A stretch of DNA of 64,000 nt from an uncultured Lachnospiraceae bacterium (GTDB taxonomy: Bacteria > Bacillota > Clostridia > Lachnospirales > Lachnospiraceae): assembly GCA_934364805.1 (NCBI GenBank), contig CAKRMH010000003.1, forward strand, positions 117,011 to 181,010, given 5' to 3'. The notes beneath the pieces are model-generated. The model did no database searches and was not told where the DNA came from. It was given only the letters and a program-made list of their open reading frames with translations. Positions 52,125 through 61,709 of the stretch are shown in pieces (the first letter of the stretch is position 1; every line of letters begins with the position of its first letter). The position numbers and the translations under genes are program-made.

Positions 52125-53323
52125 CAATCGATCAGTTTTTCTGTAATCTCACCGTCGATCCAGTTTTTGGCGGCCATATCCCTCATAATGGCAAAGGCCT
52201 GCTCCTTTGCCATTCCTTTTTTATACGGACGTTCCTCTGTCAATGCCTGAAAAATATCCACACATGCCATCATACGTTCCTGAATCCCAAGGTCTTTTGC
52301 CGTATAACCAAACGGATACCCGCTTCCGTCCAGTCTTTCGTGATGCAATGCAGCCCATCTGGTAATCTCCTCAAAGCCCGCAACCTGATGCAGCATCTTA
52401 TAGGTGTACCACGCATGATCTTTCATGCTGTCATATTCTTTCTCTGTCAATCTTGCCGGTTTTTCCAGAATATCATTTTTAATTGCAATTTTTCCAATAT
52501 CATGCAATGCACCTGCAATATACATTTTTTGGGCAGTGTCCATATCCATTCCCATAAAAAGTGCAAGCCGGTATGCACTCTTTGCAACACCGATCGAATG
52601 CTGACTCGTAAAATGCGATTTGTAATCCGTAATTCTGGCAAATATATCCGTCAGATCTTTTAACACTTCAAAACTGTACTCTTCCTTCTGTCTTGGCAGC
52701 ATCTCCCACAACTGATTTGTAAATTCCCCTGACTCTAACAATCCAACATACTTTTCCCTTGCAACCCGCTGAAGTGCTGCCACACACGAACTGTCAAACC
52801 ACGTATTTTCATGCTGTTTTACAAAATCCTTGGCATTTTCCCACACATGTTCTGCATAATTGTCCGCCTGGAAAAATCCATCCAGTACATCACACATATG
52901 TATGATTCTTGCAAAAAGATGCACCTCATTCCATTTTTTTTCAAATGGTCCCGTTCCATCCGCTTTCTCATGATGATACAGGATCACATTCGTCATGTCG
53001 GTGTGGAACGGATATTTCCGCATATTCTGCTCTCCATAAATACAATGAAGGCCGATCCTCCTCGGCGGCTGCTTTGTACTCGCAATGAATGGCTCATTGT
53101 GATACTCCTCCGCAATATACTGTGTCAGTGCATTGTCATGCATCAGTGCACAGGCCGCCAGATCCTGAATAGCGTTTCCGGAAACCCCCATTTCCTGTGC
53201 AATACAGATACTCATATATGCAACACGCTTTGCATGTCCTGTTGTGACATGAATCAGTTCACTCTCCACACAGTCTAATGCATAGGAAAATGAAATCAAA
53301 AGTCCAATGATATCTATTTTCAC
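52106..53323 (-). CDS. HD-GYP-type phosphodiesterase with two HD domains
   Basis: 405 residues. An N-terminal HD-like domain contains HVTTGHAKRVAYMSICIAQEMG and CALMHDNALTQYIA. The C-terminal domain (from about residue 220) has HSIGVAKSAYRLALFMGM, GALHDIGKIAI and HHERLDGSGYPFGYTAKDLG, the HD-GYP motif that hydrolyses cyclic-di-GMP. No sensor or membrane segment. The start is GTG at 53321-53323 with GAGG upstream, directly next to the stop of the MFS gene. The first HD domain may be regulatory. Its end overlaps the convergent ABC gene. Confidence 0.9.
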   Translation of the reverse strand: MKIDIIGLLISFSYALDCVESELIHVTTGHAKRVAYMSICIAQEMGVSGNAIQDLAACALMHDNALTQYIAEEYHNEPFIASTKQPPRRIGLHCIYGEQNMRKYPFHTDMTNVILYHHEKADGTGPFEKKWNEVHLFARIIHMCDVLDGFFQADNYAEHVWENAKDFVKQHENTWFDSSCVAALQRVAREKYVGLLESGEFTNQLWEMLPRQKEEYSFEVLKDLTDIFARITDYKSHFTSQHSIGVAKSAYRLALFMGMDMDTAQKMYIAGALHDIGKIAIKNDILEKPARLTEKEYDSMKDHAWYTYKMLHQVAGFEEITRWAALHHERLDGSGYPFGYTAKDLGIQERMMACVDIFQALTEERPYKKGMAKEQAFAIMRDMAAKNWIDGEITEKLIDCYCTTV

Positions 53324-54514
53324 TCATCTATCCTCTTTCCAAACTATATTTTTGGTAAAACAGATTGCTGCGATCAGCAATACCGGAAATACAATTGCTG
53401 CCAGAATTCCGATTCTCAGATTATCGGCCGCTGCACTTGACACATATCCGACCAGAGTCGGTCCACCGGAACATCCCAGATCTCCGGCAAGTGCAAGCAG
53501 TGCAAACATCGCAGTCCCACCATTTCGGATTGCTGCAGATGCCTTGCTGAAGCTTCCCGGCCACATAATTCCAACGGATAGTCCACAGATGCCACAGCCT
53601 GCCAATGACACCACCGGCGATGGTGCAAGTGCAATGCAAAGGTATGAGAACACACAGAGTACACCGCTTGCAAGCATAAACCTGTCCAGATTCAGCCTGT
53701 CTCCAAACTTCCCGTAAAAAGCACGTGCACTTCCCATCAATATTGCAAATGCCATCGGTCCGGCCAGATCACCGATCGTTTTCGTCACACCAAGCCCCTG
53801 CTCGGCAAACGTTGATGCCCACTGGCTTACCGCCTGCTCGCTTGCCCCTGCACATAACATCATAAGCAAAAAAAGCCAGAACATCTTATTGCGGAATAAT
53901 TCCTTCATGGAAAGCCCGCTCTCTCCCTCTTCGATCAGTGGTGCGATCGGACTTTTCAAAAATACGATTCCATTTGCGACAGGTATCACGACCCACAAAA
54001 GTGTAAGGATCCTCCAGTTTTCAATTCCTGCCAGATGGAAAAATATCGTTGATACCAGCACAACCCCAACATGTCCCCAGCAGTAAAAAGAATGCAGAAG
54101 ACTCATCGCCTTTTCCTTATTATCCGTCGGACAGCTCTCCATGATCGGACTGATCAAAACCTCGATCAATCCTCCTCCAAGTGCATAAATTACTACTGAA
54201 ATGCAAAGCCCGGTATATGCATCCGGCAAAATTCCAGGCAGAAAAACAAGCCCCGCCAGCCCTGCTGCTGAAAACAGATGAGCCAGTACAATAGAGATCC
54301 GATATCCGATCTTATCTACAAATCCAGCCGACAAAAGATCCACCACAAGCTGGACGCCAAAATTCATCGTAATGAGCATTGTGATCCGGCCCATTTCGAT
54401 TCCATAAGTTCCCTCAAATGTTAAAAACAAAAGCGGCACAAAATTATTTACAATCGCCTGAACAATATATCCCACAAAACATGCATATATTGTTCTCTGA
54501 TAATTCTTATTCAT
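53324..54514 (-). CDS. Major facilitator superfamily transporter
   Basis: 396 residues with 12 hydrophobic helices. The pattern (DLLSAGFVDKIGYRISIVLAHLFSAAGL after helix 2-3; GGGLIEVLISPIMESCPTDNKEKAMSLLHSFYCWG in the middle) is that of sugar- or fucose-permease-like MFS proteins common in Clostridia. Substrate cannot be told. It lies 30 bases after the LysR gene and its stop touches the HD-GYP start, so the three genes are probably one transcript. GGAG precedes the ATG. Confidence 0.9.
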   Translation of the reverse strand: MNKNYQRTIYACFVGYIVQAIVNNFVPLLFLTFEGTYGIEMGRITMLITMNFGVQLVVDLLSAGFVDKIGYRISIVLAHLFSAAGLAGLVFLPGILPDAYTGLCISVVIYALGGGLIEVLISPIMESCPTDNKEKAMSLLHSFYCWGHVGVVLVSTIFFHLAGIENWRILTLLWVVIPVANGIVFLKSPIAPLIEEGESGLSMKELFRNKMFWLFLLMMLCAGASEQAVSQWASTFAEQGLGVTKTIGDLAGPMAFAILMGSARAFYGKFGDRLNLDRFMLASGVLCVFSYLCIALAPSPVVSLAGCGICGLSVGIMWPGSFSKASAAIRNGGTAMFALLALAGDLGCSGGPTLVGYVSSAAADNLRIGILAAIVFPVLLIAAICFTKNIVWKEDR

Positions 54515-54544
54515 AACGGATTCTCCAAAATCATTTTTCTATGT

Positions 54545-55441
54545 TCAGATATATTTTCTGAGAGCTTCGAGATATGTTGAAGCAAGCCTTCCCAGTTGTC
54601 CCTTCTGATGCATGATATAACCGATGTGCATGTCCTGATCATCATCAAGCGGAACTGCGATAATATCCTGTCCATTCAGCTTCTTATCAATCACGCCGCT
54701 GCATACTGTGTAACCATTCAGACCGATCAACAGATTAAACAGTGTTGCGCGGTCACGTACCCGTATATTTTTCTTTCGTTCTTCCTGCGCAAATATTTCT
54801 TCGGAAAAATAAAAAGAATTGTGTTCGCCCTGTTCAAACGACAAGAACGGATATGGCTCAAGATCCAAAGCCGAGACCGATTTTTTTCCTGCCAATGGAT
54901 GTCCACTGCTGATAAATACATGCGGTTTTGCCACGAAAAGCTCCTGAAACCCCAGCTTCTGTTCCTTTAAGATCTTGCGGATAACTTTCTCGTTAAATTC
55001 ATTCAAATATAATATACCGATCTCACTCTTCATACGCGCAACATCTTCAATGATCTCATAGGTCTGCGTCTCCCTCAGGCTGAAATCATATTCATCCTGA
55101 CCGTATTTTTTGATCAGATCCACAAATGCATTCACCGCAAACGAATAATGCTGGGTTGACACACAAAACTGTCTTTTCCCACCGTCATTGCCTTTGTACT
55201 TATCCTCAAGGATAGCTGCCTGCTCCAATACCTGCCTTGCATATCCTAAAAAAACTTCTCCCTCCCTGGATGGCGTAATTCCTTTATTGGTCCTGTGAAA
55301 AATCACGATGTTCATTTCTTTTTCCAGCTGCTGGATTGCGCTCGTGAGACTCGGCTGTGAGATATAAAGCTCTGCTGCCGCATCGGTGATCGTTCCAGTC
55401 TCCGCAACTGTCGTCACATATTTTAACTGCTGTAATGTCAT
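54545..55441 (-). CDS. LysR-family transcriptional regulator
   Basis: 298 residues, normal length. The N-terminal winged helix-turn-helix (MTLQQLKYVTTVAETGTITDAAAELYISQPSLTSAIQQLEKEMNIVIFHRTNKGITPS) is the CysL/CysB-like form; the rest is a periplasmic-binding-type effector domain. Because it precedes an MFS transporter in the same direction it may control that gene. Effector is unknown. GGAAGG precedes the ATG. It begins 12 bases after the yfcE-like stop. Confidence 0.93.
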   Translation of the reverse strand: MTLQQLKYVTTVAETGTITDAAAELYISQPSLTSAIQQLEKEMNIVIFHRTNKGITPSREGEVFLGYARQVLEQAAILEDKYKGNDGGKRQFCVSTQHYSFAVNAFVDLIKKYGQDEYDFSLRETQTYEIIEDVARMKSEIGILYLNEFNEKVIRKILKEQKLGFQELFVAKPHVFISSGHPLAGKKSVSALDLEPYPFLSFEQGEHNSFYFSEEIFAQEERKKNIRVRDRATLFNLLIGLNGYTVCSGVIDKKLNGQDIIAVPLDDDQDMHIGYIMHQKGQLGRLASTYLEALRKYI

Positions 55442-55453
55442 ACGGCCTTCCTT

Positions 55454-55990
55454 TTATCTTTCCATCTGGATGTTTCCGTCCAGATCCTTCCAGAGAAAAT
55501 GTCCATTTTCAAGTATCATATATCCATGCCAGCTTCCTTCTTTCGGGATGGACACAGACCCCGGATTCATATACGTATAATCTTCATGCTCAGCACATTT
55601 CGGTACGTGTGTATGTCCGTGCAGCAGAATATCCCCTTTATGCAATGGCGGCAGATGATCTTCATGGAACATGTGGCCATGTGTCGCATAGATCAACTGT
55701 TTTTCCTCCGCAATCACACAGTAATCCGCCAGAATCGGAAATTCCAGAACCATCTGGTCCACTTCTGTGTCGCAATTGCCCCTCACACAAAGAATATCCT
55801 GTTTTCTTGCATTCAAAAGTTCGATCACCTTCTTAGGATTGTATTCCCTTGGAAGATCATTTCTTGGTCCATGATACAGAATATCCCCAAGCAACAGCAG
55901 GCGGTCCGCTTTCTCTCTGTCATATGCCGCACAGAGTTCCCTGCAATAATATTCTGAACCGTGAATATCCGATGCGATCATCCATTTCAT
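55454..55990 (-). CDS. yfcE: YfcE-type metallophosphodiesterase
   Basis: 178 residues of the calcineurin-like fold. Metal ligands lie in ASDIHGSEY, LLGDILYHGPRND, VRGNCDTEV, THGHMFHED and LLHGHTHVP, which match the D-x-H, G-D, G-N-C-D, G-H and G-H-T-H pattern of YfcE. Phosphodiesterase substrates in the cell are unknown. GGAGG precedes the ATG. It forms the first part of a cluster with LysR, MFS and HD-GYP genes on the same strand. Confidence 0.92.
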   Translation of the reverse strand: MKWMIASDIHGSEYYCRELCAAYDREKADRLLLLGDILYHGPRNDLPREYNPKKVIELLNARKQDILCVRGNCDTEVDQMVLEFPILADYCVIAEEKQLIYATHGHMFHEDHLPPLHKGDILLHGHTHVPKCAEHEDYTYMNPGSVSIPKEGSWHGYMILENGHFLWKDLDGNIQMER

Positions 55991-56048
55991 TTAGCAATTC
56001 CTCCGAATAAAAAGTTTGTCCCCATACATTATATCATGACTCTGATTT

Positions 56049-56966
56049 TCAATACCATGTTCCATTTTGCATATGTTCTTCAATATACTGTAAATATGGC
56101 TTTTTCTTCACCTCATTCTCATGATCCATGTACCATCTGGAACACTCCATGAGGCCATCTGCCAGTGGTACTGTATCTGGAAGAAGCTGCTGCTGCTTTT
56201 GTACATCAAGAGCATATTCATAGTCATAAAAGCTGAAATAATTTCTCTGCTCGATATTCTTCGAAACCTTTACAAATTCCGGATTTTTATGAAAACAGTT
56301 ATAACACATCGTAACCCATTCTTTGATGGATATACTTTCTGCATTGCCCACATTGAAAATATGCTCCTGTGGCTTTGTTTCTATAAGAATTTCCATAAAG
56401 CGGCACAAATCCTTTACATGGAAAAACTGTAATTTCATCTCTCCATCTCCCGGGAGATAAAATTTCCGGTCACTTTTGGCACAGTCAAACACAAATGCTT
56501 CCCTGTATACATTATTCATTGGTCCATACAAATACGGTGGTCTTAAAATATATGCGTCTGGTATCCGTTTCAGCAGTTCATTTTCTGCCTCCGTTTTATC
56601 CGTTCCATAAGTACCCCAGAATTTATTCTCTGCCTTCGGTGAATCTTCCTGAAATGGCTGGATTCCATATTCCGGATAAACTGCACTGGAACTGATCATA
56701 AGATACTGCTGGAATGACCCAATCGCATCACATAAACCGGCAATATCTCTGGCATTATATGCCGTAATATCTGCCACCACATCAAAATGCATTTTCTTAA
56801 GCCTGTCCCCTAATTCATGCCTGTCCCCTTCAATCAGGGTAACACCTTCGACCTGCGGTTTTGTATTTCTGTTGAGCACATATACCTCATACGCATGTTC
56901 CACAAAATACTCAGCAACATATTTACTTACAAATGTCGTTCCTCCGGTAACCAAAATTGTTTTCAC
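56049..56966 (-). CDS. NAD-dependent epimerase/dehydratase family protein
   Basis: About 305 residues of extended SDR type. The nucleotide motif is TILVTGGTTFVSKYVAEYFV, followed by YVLNRNTKP; YPEYGIQPFQEDSPKAENKFWGTYGTDKTEAE has the Tyr-x3-Lys region, and the C-terminal part binds the sugar substrate. It resembles reductase-like epimerases (ribonucleoprotein CSP41 type) of Clostridia. The frame opens at 57059, but GGAG lies 6 bases before the GTG at 56964-56966, which gives VKTILVTGG, the usual start. No sugar-nucleotide genes are near. Confidence 0.87.
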   Translation of the reverse strand: MKTILVTGGTTFVSKYVAEYFVEHAYEVYVLNRNTKPQVEGVTLIEGDRHELGDRLKKMHFDVVADITAYNARDIAGLCDAIGSFQQYLMISSSAVYPEYGIQPFQEDSPKAENKFWGTYGTDKTEAENELLKRIPDAYILRPPYLYGPMNNVYREAFVFDCAKSDRKFYLPGDGEMKLQFFHVKDLCRFMEILIETKPQEHIFNVGNAESISIKEWVTMCYNCFHKNPEFVKVSKNIEQRNYFSFYDYEYALDVQKQQQLLPDTVPLADGLMECSRWYMDHENEVKKKPYLQYIEEHMQNGTWY

Positions 56967-57186
56967 AACAGTCTCCTTTTCCATTAAAAAATACAATTTT
57001 ATATACAGTATAACGAATTTATTTGTAAAATACAAATTCGTTTTATTTCTTAACAGCATGCTATCCTGCCATTTTTATATCGATAATTTTATTCTTTTAT
57101 TTTTCTAACTAGACCACCTTCACATGCCGTGGTATACTCAAGGCATCACAGGAAACATCTATCTTAGACAGAAAGAAGGTATACTT

Positions 57187-58002
57187 ATGATACAGTTTAC
57201 AGATGATTGTAAAATCGGGGTAGAACGCATTGATAACGAACATGCACATTTATTTTCTCTTTTAAATGATGCTTATGAGTTACTGCAAAATACTGAAGAA
57301 GATTACAGTGCAAAGGTTCAGGCTCTCTTATTGGAGCTTCAGGCTTATGCCGCTACGCATTTTAAACATGAGGAAGATTACATGATCGAGATCCGCGATC
57401 CGGAACTGATCTCCCAGAGAATCCAGCATAAACATTTTAAGGATAAACTTGCAGAATATGATTTTTCATCCATTGACGTTTCCACCCAGCGTGAAACGCT
57501 CCTGGAGCTGATCGATTTCATTACGAAATGGCTCTATAAACACATCCTTGGAAGTGATATCCAGATTGGACAGTTTGAGCCGATGGAAGAATGGATGACA
57601 CAGGAAAATGTATTTGCTTTTACAGATGAATACCGGACTGGAATTGAAATGGTCGATCTGGAACACGAACAGCTTTTCCATATTATTGACAAAGCCAATG
57701 CTCTGGTTGAATCTTATAACCCGGAATTCGGCTATGACAATGTCATGGAACTTTTAAACGAACTGAAGGAATATACGGAAATGCATTTCCATGATGAAGA
57801 AGAATATATGGAAAGCATCCATTATGACGGACTTGCCGCACAGCAGAATGCACATAATGCTTTTATTGAAAAACTTGGAAGCATCGACCAGTTACAGCTT
57901 GACGAAGATCCGGAAAAATATCTGCACGACCTTATTGATTTCTTAACCAAATGGCTCATACAGCATATTCTCCGGATGGATAAGCAGATTCCCCTGAAAT
58001 AA
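57187..58002 (+). CDS. Tandem bacteriohemerythrin (two hemerythrin domains)
   Basis: 271 residues made of two complete hemerythrin domains. Each has the diiron ligand set: domain 1 in ERIDNEHAHLF, HFKHEEDYM, HKHF and YKHILGSD; domain 2 in EMVDLEHEQLF, HFHDEEEYM, NAHNAFIEK and IQHILRMD. Single-domain forms bind O2 in microaerophiles and anaerobes, as scavenger or sensor. The frame opens at 57124; AGAAGG lies before the ATG at 57187 (MIQFTDDCKIG). It has its own terminator and stands divergent from the epimerase. Roles in O2 defence are inference. Confidence 0.93.
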   Translation: MIQFTDDCKIGVERIDNEHAHLFSLLNDAYELLQNTEEDYSAKVQALLLELQAYAATHFKHEEDYMIEIRDPELISQRIQHKHFKDKLAEYDFSSIDVSTQRETLLELIDFITKWLYKHILGSDIQIGQFEPMEEWMTQENVFAFTDEYRTGIEMVDLEHEQLFHIIDKANALVESYNPEFGYDNVMELLNELKEYTEMHFHDEEEYMESIHYDGLAAQQNAHNAFIEKLGSIDQLQLDEDPEKYLHDLIDFLTKWLIQHILRMDKQIPLK

Positions 58003-58004
58003 AA

Positions 58005-58036
58005 AAAACGTCACTCATTCGCCTGAGTGACGTTTT
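58005..58036. terminator. Bidirectional terminator
   Basis: AAAACGTCACTCA at 58005-58017 pairs perfectly with TGAGTGACGTTTT at 58024-58036 around a 6-base loop. It serves the hemerythrin gene and the convergent ABC operon. Confidence 0.93.
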
Positions 58037-58041
58037 CTTAT

Positions 58042-59784
58042 TTATAATTTCCACTCTGCTGACTGTGTCTGCAGATTTACAAGTTTTGCATACACTCCTT
58101 TTTTCTTCATGAGTTCACTGTGTGTTCCATATTCTCCTACCACACCTCCATCGAGTACAACAATCTGATCTGCGTTTTCAACGGTTCTCATGCGGTGAGC
58201 GATAACAAGAACTGTTTTTCCTTTTATCAGGCCTGAAATCGCCTGTTGTATCTCTGTCTCATTATCTACATCCAGTGATGCAGTTGCCTCATCAAGCAGT
58301 ACAATTGGTGCATCTTTAAGTAAAGCTCTGGCAATTGACAGTCTTTGGCACTCTCCGCCGGAAAGTGTTGATCCGTTTTCTCCGATCATTGTCTGATATC
58401 CGTCAGGCAGTTTCTGTATAAAATCATGACAGTGTGCAGCTTTTGCAGCTGCAATCACTTCCTCATCCGTCGCATTGTTTCGTCCCACACGTATATTCTC
58501 CATTATTGTATTGTTGAATAACACTACATTCTGGAATACGATCGAGAAATCCTTTAAAAGAACGGTTGAATCAATTGGAGCAATCTCTGTGCCGCCAAGC
58601 AGGATTTTTCCGCCATTTGCATCATAAAATCCTGCTGCCAGACTTGCCACTGTACTTTTTCCTCCGCCAGACGGTCCGACGAGTGCCGTCACCTGTCCCT
58701 GTTTTGCTGTAAATGTAACATCTTTTAAAACAGGTTTTCCTGGTTCATATGAAAAACTTACATGATCAAAAGTGATATCGTAATTGTCTGGACTGTAGTT
58801 TTTCTGCTTATTTTCCTCATGGTAGTCCTGAATGTTTTTCAGTCGTTTTACCTGAAGATTAACACCGAACAGTTCCGACATGTTTGCCATAGCTCCTGAA
58901 AGCGGATCATAGAGCCTTGATGCCGCAATCAAAAACAATATGTATGAAAACAGTGTTGTCTGCCCTTTCATCATCAGCGCATTTCCGACAACAATAACTG
59001 TAGCAAGTCCCAGACGCAAAAACATCTGTCCTGTAGTGAGAAGGCTGGCACTCACCATCTCGGAAGAAATCTGTGCCTTTTCTTCATGATCTATTTTTTC
59101 ATCGAGTTTTTTTAAATACTGTTCTTCCTGATTGCATGCCTTAATATCCTGCACCGTTTCCAGGCATTCCTGTATTCCGTCTGCCAGAGTAATTTTTGCA
59201 TCCATGTGCTTCTGTCCCAGCCGGGACTGAAGTTTTCCTGACAACAGTACTATGGCGAAGGCCACAGGTGCCACCCAAAGAAGCGCCAGTCCCATTCTCC
59301 AGTCATAAATGATCAGTGCCACACAAACAATCCCTGTGGAAATCAGTGAACCCCAGAACTGTGGAACCGTATGCGAAAAAGCATGCTCAAATCCTGCGCA
59401 ATCCCCCATGATCGTGTTTGTAAGATCTGACAGTTCATGCTGCTGAAAGAAACGTATCGGCATAGTTCTGAGTTTTTCTGCCAGATCGATACGACGGCGT
59501 TTGCTCTCCCGATAGGTTCCCATATATGTAACCGTATACTGCATATAATGCATGATAAATATTACAACAAGAATCACGATTCCGATTACCAGATAAAGAA
59601 CCGTATTGCTGCCTCCTTTTTTGCCCGTCAAAAGAGGAGAAAGCATCGCATCAATCACGCATGCCAGAAGTGCCACAGGAAGCATAAGACTGATATAAGC
59701 CAGAACTGAACACCATATTCCCCGAACCAGGTCTTTTGCTCCGGCATCGCTGAGTGCATATTTTTCTTTAAAATATCTTGTCAT
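58042..59784 (-). CDS. ABC transporter half, permease-ATPase fusion (second subunit)
   Basis: 580 residues: six membrane helices, then an ATPase with Walker A GPSGGGKSTVASLAA, signature LSGGECQRLSIARAL, Walker B PIVLLDEATASLD and switch His VIAHRMRTV. It pairs with the upstream ABC gene, whose stop it overlaps by one base (TAATG), giving a heterodimer of the IrtAB/YbtPQ or drug-exporter class. Both Walker/signature sets are intact. Control by the AraC-family gene upstream and the presence of a ZinT-like lipoprotein suggest metal or metallophore transport; inference. Confidence 0.9.
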   Translation of the reverse strand: MTRYFKEKYALSDAGAKDLVRGIWCSVLAYISLMLPVALLACVIDAMLSPLLTGKKGGSNTVLYLVIGIVILVVIFIMHYMQYTVTYMGTYRESKRRRIDLAEKLRTMPIRFFQQHELSDLTNTIMGDCAGFEHAFSHTVPQFWGSLISTGIVCVALIIYDWRMGLALLWVAPVAFAIVLLSGKLQSRLGQKHMDAKITLADGIQECLETVQDIKACNQEEQYLKKLDEKIDHEEKAQISSEMVSASLLTTGQMFLRLGLATVIVVGNALMMKGQTTLFSYILFLIAASRLYDPLSGAMANMSELFGVNLQVKRLKNIQDYHEENKQKNYSPDNYDITFDHVSFSYEPGKPVLKDVTFTAKQGQVTALVGPSGGGKSTVASLAAGFYDANGGKILLGGTEIAPIDSTVLLKDFSIVFQNVVLFNNTIMENIRVGRNNATDEEVIAAAKAAHCHDFIQKLPDGYQTMIGENGSTLSGGECQRLSIARALLKDAPIVLLDEATASLDVDNETEIQQAISGLIKGKTVLVIAHRMRTVENADQIVVLDGGVVGEYGTHSELMKKKGVYAKLVNLQTQSAEWKL

Positions 59785-61577
59785 TATAATGCCTCCTTTT
59801 CAACTTTCCACTGAATCGATGTCTGATAGTCATTCCACATCGAAGCATATCTGCCTTTTGCCATAAGAAGCTCATCATGTGTTCCACGCTCAATAATCTT
59901 TCCCTCATCAAATACGAGAATGAGATCTGCATTCTGTATCGTGGAAAGCCGATGTGCGATCATAAGAACTGTTTTTCCTTTTGTCAGCTTTTCAAAAGCC
60001 AGCTGCATACGATGCTCATTTTCTGCATCCGCAAAAGCTGTCGCCTCATCAAGCACAATAATCGGAGCATCTTTTAAGATTGCCCTTGCAAGTGCAATAC
60101 GCTGGTTTTCTCCTCCAGACAGATAGGTGCCACCATTTCCAACTATCGTATCCAGACCGTCTGGCAGCCGGTCTATGATTTCCCTGCATTGAGCCAGTTC
60201 AGCTGCCTGCATTACCTGTTCTCTTGTTGCCTCCGGTCTTGCTGCACGAATATTTTCAAACAATGTATCTTTAAATAATTTCGTATTCTGGAACACAAAA
60301 GCAATCTGATCCATGAGCAGTTTCTTGTCAATTTTTCTGACATCAGCTCCTCCGATCCGTACACTGCCCTCACTTGCGTCATAAAATCTCGGAATCAGCT
60401 GTGCCGCTGTCGATTTGCCGCTTCCAGATGCGCCGACAAGTGCGACTGTTTTGCCCTCTGGTATCTCAAACGATATGCCGTCGAGTGCCCGAACCTCTGT
60501 ACCCGGATATGAAAAAGATACATTTTCAAACGTAACCGATGCGTTTTTCGGTTCCATTGTGTGAGCAGCATCTGCCAGAGGCTGCTCTTTTAATATTCCC
60601 TCTATTCTTGTAACAGCACTTTTGGCTGCCATAAGCTGCTCCCCTGCAAACATGACCCTGTTCATCATGGTTGTACATACCGGTGTAAAAAGACTATAAA
60701 ACAAAAAGTCCAAAAGTACATCCTGATAAGCGGCCTGGTCACTGATGCCATTTATGATCATGCATGCGACCGGAATCAGCAGAATAAATGTGCCATTCAG
60801 CGCCACATTAAAACCGGTAAGTGGTATCCGGCACTTCAGCGCATAACCTGACGCATATTTCTCATATTCGTCAATTGCAACACGGAAATTTTTAAAGGAA
60901 TAAACGGTCTGCTGAAATACCTTTACAACTGGAATTCCTCTTATGTATTCTACTGCCTCCTTATTCATCGTCTCGAGTGCAGTCATGTATCCTTCCATAA
61001 AATGTGCGTTGTCTCCACCCATCATCTGTTTTAAGAAAAATGCACTGATTGCAAGCGGCACCAGACAACACAGTCCCAGTCTCCAGTCAAATATGAATAT
61101 CAGCACAATAACTGCGACAGGCATCACCACTGCACCGGTCAGATCCGGAAGCTGATGTGCCAAAAAGTTCTCGGTAAGACTGGCATTATCATCTATGACC
61201 TTGCGCAGACGGCCACTCGCATTCTGATTAAAATATCCCAGTGGCAGCTTTACGATATGATGCAATGCTTCTTTTTTCATATTTGCCGCAGTTCTAAATG
61301 CTGCCAGATGTGATAAACAAAGTGCTATAAAATACAACAAAATGCTTAATACTGAAAATCCTGCCGCCAACCATGCATATGTGCTGCTGTGACCTACAAC
61401 TCCAATATTTTTTTCGAACACTGCATTTATGATGTCGCGCACTACAAACCAGATACAAACAAACGGAATCATTGACAGCACTGTACTTATTCCTGCAAGT
61501 ATCATTCCCGCAACCGTAAGCCAATGCCTGTTTCCGGCATATTGAAACATTCTGGATATTTCAGAATCTTTTCTCAT
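59784..61577 (-). CDS. ABC transporter half, permease-ATPase fusion (first subunit)
   Basis: 597 residues: six membrane helices in the first 320, then ATPase with Walker A GASGSGKSTAAQLIP, signature LSGGENQRIALARAI, Walker B PIIVLDEATAFAD and His in IAHRLSTI. The signature and Asp-Ala-Glu after Walker B (AFADAENEHRMQLAF) are the form found in YbtP/IrtA-like and CydD-like members. It lies under its own promoter with the duplicated AraC-type box. GGAGGAAATTTTC precedes the ATG. With the downstream gene it should form a heterodimer in the membrane. Confidence 0.9.
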   Translation of the reverse strand: MRKDSEISRMFQYAGNRHWLTVAGMILAGISTVLSMIPFVCIWFVVRDIINAVFEKNIGVVGHSSTYAWLAAGFSVLSILLYFIALCLSHLAAFRTAANMKKEALHHIVKLPLGYFNQNASGRLRKVIDDNASLTENFLAHQLPDLTGAVVMPVAVIVLIFIFDWRLGLCCLVPLAISAFFLKQMMGGDNAHFMEGYMTALETMNKEAVEYIRGIPVVKVFQQTVYSFKNFRVAIDEYEKYASGYALKCRIPLTGFNVALNGTFILLIPVACMIINGISDQAAYQDVLLDFLFYSLFTPVCTTMMNRVMFAGEQLMAAKSAVTRIEGILKEQPLADAAHTMEPKNASVTFENVSFSYPGTEVRALDGISFEIPEGKTVALVGASGSGKSTAAQLIPRFYDASEGSVRIGGADVRKIDKKLLMDQIAFVFQNTKLFKDTLFENIRAARPEATREQVMQAAELAQCREIIDRLPDGLDTIVGNGGTYLSGGENQRIALARAILKDAPIIVLDEATAFADAENEHRMQLAFEKLTKGKTVLMIAHRLSTIQNADLILVFDEGKIIERGTHDELLMAKGRYASMWNDYQTSIQWKVEKEAL

Positions 61578-61597
61578 GAAAATTTCCTCCTAAAAAA

Positions 61598-61637
61598 ATA
61601 TGTGTTACAGTTAGTATCTTCTAACTGCAACACATAT
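61598..61637 (-). terminator. Hairpin after araC, terminator of the lipoprotein-araC transcript and part of the ABC control region
   Basis: Arms 61598-61614 and 61621-61637 pair with one mismatch and are followed on the minus strand by seven T bases. It overlaps the start region of the ABC promoter, so it may terminate the upstream transcript and act as a palindromic operator. Confidence 0.7.
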
Positions 61638-61695
61638 TCTAATAAGAGAACTATGAAATTACAATTACCAAGCCGGCTTTTTTCTACCCGTTTGG
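61636..61695 (-). promoter_or_regulatory. ABC promoter with AraC-type control box (copy A)
   Basis: On the minus strand TTGTAA (61664-61659), 17-base spacer, TAGAAT (61641-61636). Upstream of -35, 61666-61695 is conserved with the region before the lipoprotein gene (AATTACCAAG, then TTTTTCTA-CC-TT-GG on the plus strand), a candidate binding site of the locus's AraC regulator. GTTAG-N6-CTAAC follows at 61610-61625. Confidence 0.65.
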
Positions 61696-61709
61696 ACATG
61701 TTATTCCTG

